Position numbers and translations under genes: made by a program | In this document: piece after piece, positions 1 through 3,856 of the stretch | Position numbering within the stretch: the first letter of the stretch is position 1 | Layout: each line of letters opens with the position of its first letter | Assembly (NCBI GenBank): GCA_030425715.1 | Contig: JAUIAA010000120.1 | Span: 1-6,569 of the forward strand | Length of the DNA stretch: 6,569 nucleotides | DNA from: Bacteroidia bacterium | GTDB lineage: Bacteria > Bacteroidota > Bacteroidia > Flavobacteriales > Flavobacteriaceae | Reading direction: 5' to 3' | Notes under the pieces: model-generated | Seen by the model: only the letters and a program-made list of their open reading frames with translations | Told to the model about the DNA's origin: nothing | The model's database searches: none

Positions 1-385
1 ATTTAAAATTATCTAAAATATTACCTTCAGTATTGTCAATTATACTTTGTCCAAAATTAAAGGTGTAAGTTGTATTCTCTTGAAGTGTATCTTGAATTTT
101 TAGCTTAATAAATTTACTTGGAGTGCCCAAGGGTGTAATTACCATAGGATATTTTAAAGGAGGAGAAACGATTAATTGCGAATTAACATCCTTTAATTTG
201 ATGTACTCATCAAAATATATTTTTATTTCATCTTCTTTAAAATGTATGCTTTTAAATGCAGGCTGTGCCTTTACCATAATTGGCTTGTCTAAGTCTTCAG
301 GGCCACCTGTAGGTCTACCTCTTCTAGCGCAAGAAAAGACCAGAACAACCAATCCTACAGCATATAAATAAAACTTTAATTTCAT
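1..385 (-). CDS. Lipoprotein with SbsA-type Ig-like domain (C-terminus cut by window edge)
   Basis: The first 128 residues of a minus-strand gene are visible; it runs off the left edge. The ATG at 383-385 is the only good start, because an in-frame stop (389-391) lies two codons upstream. Residues 1-18 form a hydrophobic signal peptide ending in V-F-S before Cys19, a lipobox, so the mature protein is probably lipid-anchored in the envelope. From about residue 30 the pattern of a bacterial Ig-like domain of the SbsA/Big_5 kind can be read: IYFDEYIKLKD, then LIVSPPLK, then ENTTYTFNFGQSIVDNTEGN. I recognise this arrangement from a widespread Flavobacteriaceae lipoprotein family of several hundred residues; its function is not known to me. 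It starts 59 bases downstream of comF on the same strand with no convincing promoter or terminator between them, so cotranscription is likely. There is no Shine-Dalgarno sequence. Confidence 0.8.
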   Translation of the reverse strand, partial: MKLKFYLYAVGLVVLVFSCARRGRPTGGPEDLDKPIMVKAQPAFKSIHFKEDEIKIYFDEYIKLKDVNSQLIVSPPLKYPMVITPLGTPSKFIKLKIQDTLQENTTYTFNFGQSIIDNTEGNILDNFK

Positions 386-444
386 ACTTTAAAATTTATA
401 CAAATTACCATCAAATTTTCTTGAAATTAAAATTTAATTACACC

Positions 445-1134
445 TTAGTTAGTATATGCAATCGTTGCAATACTAATTTTTATGTTTTTAATTTTTAAAA
501 GTTGGATACAGCAAGCTTCTAAAGTTGCGCCTGTGGTTATTACATCATCTATTAATAAAATATGTTTACCCTCTAAGTTCTCTTTGTGGCATAAATCAAA
601 TTTATGATCCACATTTTTTGACCGATCTAATCTACTTTTAAAGGTTTGGGTTTTGGTAGCATTTACCTTTACCAAGGTATTTTCTAAATAAGGAATCGCA
701 AGTATTTCTGATAGTTTCATCCCAAAAGTAGTTACTTGATTATAGCCTCTCTTTTTTAATTTTTTAGGATGCAAGGGTACAGGCACAATGGCATCTAAAT
801 TTGTAAAACGCTTACTTTCAAGCATGGCATTTCCTAAAATCTCTCCTGTAAATTCGCCTATTTTTTGTTGGTTTTTATATTTTAATTGATGAATTAACTC
901 TTGTACCTTTCCCCTTTTTGAAAAATAGTACAACGAAGTTGCGGCTTCAACAGGAATCCTACCGTAAAAAGATTTTTCCACTTCATTTTCATTGGTTTTA
1001 GAATAGTAGGTTCTAGGCAATTCTAATTGGCAAACCGTACAGATAACCACCTCATTTATCGATAAATCTGCCCTGCAAACCACACAAGTTTCTGGATAAA
1101 ACAGATGTAAAATTGACTTTAATATAGCTACCAC
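445..1134 (-). CDS. comF: ComF family protein (phosphoribosyltransferase domain, ComFC-like)
   Basis: This is a complete 229-residue protein, the normal length for the ComF/ComFC family. An N-terminal zinc-finger-like part has two CxxC pairs (Cys17/Cys20 and Cys32/Cys35). The family signature PVPLHPKKLKKRGYNQ lies at residues 118-133. A conserved TQT-x2-SRLDRSKNV stretch follows at about 162-175. The PRPP-binding loop of type I phosphoribosyltransferases, HILLIDDVITTGAT, is at 191-204 with the acidic pair Asp196-Asp197. Family members are required for DNA uptake in natural competence in several bacteria, but the reaction is not settled, and in Bacteroidota the role is inferred. The start is GTG at 1132-1134: an in-frame stop sits at 1138-1140, and the next in-frame ATG is about 100 codons inside, beyond the zinc finger. 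It is probably the first gene of a unit with the downstream lipoprotein, driven by the minus-strand promoter at 1179-1212. Confidence 0.93.
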   Translation of the reverse strand: MVAILKSILHLFYPETCVVCRADLSINEVVICTVCQLELPRTYYSKTNENEVEKSFYGRIPVEAATSLYYFSKRGKVQELIHQLKYKNQQKIGEFTGEILGNAMLESKRFTNLDAIVPVPLHPKKLKKRGYNQVTTFGMKLSEILAIPYLENTLVKVNATKTQTFKSRLDRSKNVDHKFDLCHKENLEGKHILLIDDVITTGATLEACCIQLLKIKNIKISIATIAYTN

Positions 1135-1178
1135 AATTTAAATTGATGAATTCTAAACGGTTAAATTAGAAAAATGTT

Positions 1179-1212
1179 CAAAATTAATTAGATTTGTATA
1201 CAATTTTTTCAA
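1179..1212 (-). promoter_or_regulatory. Candidate promoter for comF (TTG-N23-TAATTTTG)
   Basis: Read on the minus strand, 1186-1179 is TAATTTTG, an exact match to the Bacteroidota -7 box TAnnTTTG. A TTG that could serve as the -33 element lies at 1212-1210, with 23 bases between, at the upper end of the usual spacing. Transcription would start near 1172, giving a leader of about 38 bases before the GTG. The match is by eye in AT-rich DNA, so chance is possible. Confidence 0.45.
1189..1196 (+). promoter_or_regulatory. Candidate -7 box for the coiled-coil gene (TAGATTTG)
   Basis: TAGATTTG matches the Bacteroidota -7 consensus TAnnTTTG exactly. No TTG is present 17-23 bases upstream, so the -33 half is missing or degenerate. 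A start near 1202 would leave a leader of about 70 bases before the ATG at 1271. The box lies 2 bases from the opposite-facing comF -7 box. Confidence 0.35.
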
Positions 1213-1270
1213 TTTTATACGTTAAAATAGTTAAGATTAAATTTAAAATGTAAACCTTATTCTAAAAATT

Positions 1271-2176
1271 ATGGAAGAAAACAATAAATCTTCAAACAAC
1301 AAAATCTTAATAATCGCCTTAACGGTGTTATTATTTTTACTAATTGGTTATACTTTTTATAACAACAACGACCACAAAGAAGCTATACAGTTTTTACAAG
1401 ATGAAAAAGAGCAAATCATAGGCAACCTTACAGCTATGGAAGAAAAATACGATATTGCTATTGCGCAAAACACCAGCTTATCTGATTCTTTATCTGGCGA
1501 AAAAGCTAAAATTATTGCTTTAAGAGATTCTGTATTAAAAATGGAAAAAGTAAATTCTAAAACTTTAAGCAGATATCGTGGACAAATGGCTAATTTAAAA
1601 GCTGTAAACGAAAGATTATTAGATGAAGTAGATTCCTTAAAAATGGCAAACAACATTTTAACAGAAGAAAAAGACAGTATTCATAGTCAATTAGATTTAC
1701 AAACTAGCTACAACGATACTTTAGTTGCGCAAAACTTAGATTTGGCTAGAAAAGTTGAAATTGGTGGCGCCATTAATGTAGAAGATGTTAAGGTAACTGC
1801 AATGAAAATGCGTTCAAACGGAAAATATACCGAAACCAACAAAGCGCAAAAAACAGATGCTATTAAAGTAGGTTTCAGTCTTATGGAAAATGAAATTGCT
1901 ACTCCTGGAGATAAAGATGCATATATTGTATTAAAAAATCCTAAAGGGCAAGTTATCAATGCCAAAGGCACTTTTACTTTAAAAGATGGCACGGAATTAA
2001 AATATACGGATAACACTACTGTAAATTACGAAAATGCCGAATTAGATGTAGTGATGTTGGTAGAGAGAAAAGGTGATAAATTTGAAAAAGGTACTTATCC
2101 TATCGAAGTTTTTGTGGATGGAAAATCTGTTGGTAGTGCTAAATTAGAATTGAGTGATTCATTTTTAGGTTTATAA
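1271..2176 (+). CDS. Membrane-anchored coiled-coil protein of unknown function (conserved in Flavobacteriaceae)
   Basis: This is a complete 301-residue protein. Residues 11-30 (KILIIALTVLLFLLIGYTFY) form one transmembrane anchor after a short polar N-terminus. Residues about 39-158 are a long coiled coil. With Leu74 in position a, that register holds Ile81, Val88, Leu109, Leu116, Leu123, Leu130, Ile137, Leu151 and Leu158, and in position d Leu42, Ile49, Met56, Ala63, Leu70, Leu84, Met91 and Val112. Residues about 165-297 look like a beta-sandwich: alternating hydrophobic strands such as AYIVLKNPKGQV and YPIEVFVDGKSVGSAKLEL. I infer that the rod and C-terminal domain face the periplasm. I recognise the family from Flavobacterium genomes, where similar proteins sometimes carry the name 'chromosome partitioning protein ParA' or 'SMC'. 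No Walker ATPase motif is present here, so those names should not be transferred. It is transcribed divergently from comF and ends at a strong terminator, so it is probably a single-gene unit. Confidence 0.85.
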   Translation: MEENNKSSNNKILIIALTVLLFLLIGYTFYNNNDHKEAIQFLQDEKEQIIGNLTAMEEKYDIAIAQNTSLSDSLSGEKAKIIALRDSVLKMEKVNSKTLSRYRGQMANLKAVNERLLDEVDSLKMANNILTEEKDSIHSQLDLQTSYNDTLVAQNLDLARKVEIGGAINVEDVKVTAMKMRSNGKYTETNKAQKTDAIKVGFSLMENEIATPGDKDAYIVLKNPKGQVINAKGTFTLKDGTELKYTDNTTVNYENAELDVVMLVERKGDKFEKGTYPIEVFVDGKSVGSAKLELSDSFLGL

Positions 2177-2197
2177 AAATAATTTTAAATTATATTT

Positions 2198-2230
2198 AAA
2201 AAGGAAATACAATTGTATTTCCTTTTTTTT
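2198..2230 (+). terminator. Rho-independent terminator of the coiled-coil gene
   Basis: A perfect inverted repeat has arms 2198-2212 and 2213-2227. As a hairpin it would form a 13-bp stem (AAAAAGGAAATAC with its complement) and an AATT loop, followed by Ts to 2230. It begins 21 bases after the stop codon at 2174-2176. It insulates glyS from upstream readthrough. Confidence 0.85.
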
Positions 2231-2252
2231 ATCCCTACTCTAATAAATTATT

Positions 2253-2260
2253 TATTTTTG
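2253..2260 (+). promoter_or_regulatory. Candidate -7 box for glyS (TATTTTTG)
   Basis: TATTTTTG fits TAnnTTTG and lies only 4 bases before the ATG at 2265. No TTG lies at the usual -33 distance, which falls on the T-run of the upstream terminator. If the box is used, transcription would begin at or next to the start codon, giving a leaderless or nearly leaderless glyS mRNA. The stretch is T-rich, so the match may be accidental. Confidence 0.3.
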
Positions 2261-2264
2261 CCGA

Positions 2265-3806
2265 ATGAAAAATCAAGAAGATCAATTTAAAAAAGTACTC
2301 TCACACGCTAAAGAATATGGATTTATCTTTCAGTCGAGTGAAATTTACGATGGTTTGAGTGCCGTTTACGACTATGCACAAAATGGTGTAGAACTTAAAA
2401 AAAATATACGCGACTATTGGTGGAATGCCATGGTACAAATGCATGAAAACATTGTTGGGCTTGATTCTGCAATATTTATGCATCCTACCACATGGAAAGC
2501 TTCTGGGCATGTAGATGCTTTTAACGATCCTTTAATAGATAACAAAGATTCTAAAAAAAGATATAGAGCCGATGTTTTAATTGAAGATTATGCTGAAAAA
2601 TTAAATATAAAAGCCCAAAAAGAAATAAAAAAAGCTTCAAAACGTTTTGGCGAAGCATTTAATGAAGAGGAATTTATTACCACAAATCCTAGAGTAGTAA
2701 AATACTTATCGCAAAAAGAAACAGTTTTAAAACGTATGGCTAAATCTTTAGAAAATGAGGATTTAAAAGACGTAAAAGCTTTAATTGAAGAGCTAGAAAT
2801 AGCATGCCCAGTTTCAGGCTCTAAAAATTGGACTGATGTAAAGCAATTTAACTTGATGTTCGGCACTAAATTGGGAGCAACTGCTGAATCTGCTATGGAT
2901 TTATATTTACGTCCAGAAACCGCGCAAGGTATTTTTGTAAATTTTGCCAATGTACAAAAAACAGGCAGAATGAAAATTCCTTTTGGCATTGCACAAACTG
3001 GTAAAGCATTTAGAAATGAGATAGTTGCACGCCAATTTATTTTTAGAATGCGTGAGTTTGAACAAATGGAAATGCAATTTTTTGTACGTCCTGGAGAAGA
3101 GTTAAAATGGTATGAGCATTGGAAAGAAAAGCGTTTAAACTGGCATTTATCTTTAGGTTTGGGTAAAGAAAATTATCGTTTTCACGACCATGATAAATTA
3201 GCGCATTATGCCAACGCGGCAACGGATATCGAATTTAATTTCCCATTTGGGTTTAAAGAATTAGAAGGAATTCATTCTAGAACCGATTTTGATTTAAAAG
3301 CCCACGAAGAACATTCTGGTAAAAAACTACAATACTTTGACCATGAAGTAAATAATAGTTATGTGCCTTATGTTATTGAAACCTCCATTGGTTTAGACAG
3401 AATGTTTTTAGCCGTATTCTCTAACTCCTTACAAAATGAAATACTAGAAGATGGATCGGAAAGAGTGGTTATGAAAATCCCTTCGGTTTTAGCACCAACC
3501 AAGGCTGCCATTTTACCATTGGTAAAAAAAGATGGTTTACCCGAAATCGCGCAATCAATTATTGATGATTTGAAATTTGATTTCAACCTAAGTTATGACG
3601 AAAAAGATGCTATTGGCAGAAGATATAGACGCCAAGATGCAGTTGGTACGCCATTTTGTATTACTGTAGATCACGACACCAAAGAAGACAATTGTGTTAC
3701 CATTAGGTTTAGAGATTCTATGGAGCAAAAAAGAGTTGCTATTACAGATTTAAAATCTATCATAGCAAAAGAAGTTTCGATGAGTACTTGGTTACATAAA
3801 TTGTAA
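2265..3806 (+). CDS. glyS: Glycyl-tRNA synthetase (class II, homodimeric type)
   Basis: The enzyme charges tRNA-Gly with glycine using ATP, in the cytoplasm. The 513-residue product is complete and of normal length for the homodimeric eukaryote-like GlyRS used by Bacteroidota, not the two-subunit enzyme of E. coli. Visible landmarks are: the N-terminal block SSEIYDGLSAVYDYAQNGVE (24-43); a motif 1 region around AIFMHPTTWKASGH (69-82); LRPETAQG (215-222); class II motif 2, with FRNE at 249-252 and RMREFEQME at 261-269; motif 3, ETSIGLDR (372-379), with Arg379; and a C-terminal anticodon-binding domain from about 405, including GRRYRRQDAVGTPFCITVD (451-469). All key motifs look intact. No CxxC zinc pair is present. 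The ATG at 2265 matches the MxNQEDxFKK start I recall for relatives. It lies 88 bases after the previous gene, beyond a terminator, so it is transcribed separately, and it ends 50 bases from a convergent gene. Confidence 0.98.
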   Translation: MKNQEDQFKKVLSHAKEYGFIFQSSEIYDGLSAVYDYAQNGVELKKNIRDYWWNAMVQMHENIVGLDSAIFMHPTTWKASGHVDAFNDPLIDNKDSKKRYRADVLIEDYAEKLNIKAQKEIKKASKRFGEAFNEEEFITTNPRVVKYLSQKETVLKRMAKSLENEDLKDVKALIEELEIACPVSGSKNWTDVKQFNLMFGTKLGATAESAMDLYLRPETAQGIFVNFANVQKTGRMKIPFGIAQTGKAFRNEIVARQFIFRMREFEQMEMQFFVRPGEELKWYEHWKEKRLNWHLSLGLGKENYRFHDHDKLAHYANAATDIEFNFPFGFKELEGIHSRTDFDLKAHEEHSGKKLQYFDHEVNNSYVPYVIETSIGLDRMFLAVFSNSLQNEILEDGSERVVMKIPSVLAPTKAAILPLVKKDGLPEIAQSIIDDLKFDFNLSYDEKDAIGRRYRRQDAVGTPFCITVDHDTKEDNCVTIRFRDSMEQKRVAITDLKSIIAKEVSMSTWLHKL

Positions 3807-3825
3807 ACTTCTAAAAATTAGAGCT

Positions 3826-3855
3826 AAAGCTTCACTTTTGTGGAGCTTTTTTTTT
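3826..3855 (+). terminator. Rho-independent terminator of glyS
   Basis: The arms AAAGCTTCAC (3826-3835) and GTGGAGCTTT (3840-3849) pair over 10 positions with one G-U wobble and a TTTT loop. The stem runs into nine Ts (3847-3855). It lies 19 bases after the glyS stop and abuts the stop codon of the convergent gene at 3857. On the minus strand the hairpin is not directly followed by a U-run, so it works mainly for glyS. Confidence 0.85.
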
Positions 3856-3856
3856 G

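Noticed and set aside
123..371. 82-codon plus-strand open frame
   Set aside because: It lies antisense to the lipoprotein gene, whose signal peptide, lipobox and Ig-like pattern are clear; the product resembles nothing and has no promoter.
386..444. A promoter for the lipoprotein gene between comF and its start
   Set aside because: On the minus strand only an imperfect TAATTTG, one base short of TAnnTTTG, is found, with no clear -33 element at proper distance.
1135..1144. AATTTAAATT palindrome just upstream of comF as an operator
   Set aside because: A ten-base A/T palindrome is expected by chance in DNA this AT-rich, and no second copy is seen nearby.
1357..2016. Two minus-strand open frames (99 and 102 codons) opposite the coiled-coil gene
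   Set aside because: They are mirror images of a well-supported gene, with no start context or family resemblance.
1271..2176. Naming the coiled-coil protein ParA or SMC
   Set aside because: No Walker A or B motif or ATPase fold can be seen; only an anchor, a coiled coil and a beta-rich domain are present.
2301..3586. Three minus-strand open frames (69, 133 and 72 codons) opposite glyS
   Set aside because: glyS is unambiguous over the whole stretch; these are antisense shadows.
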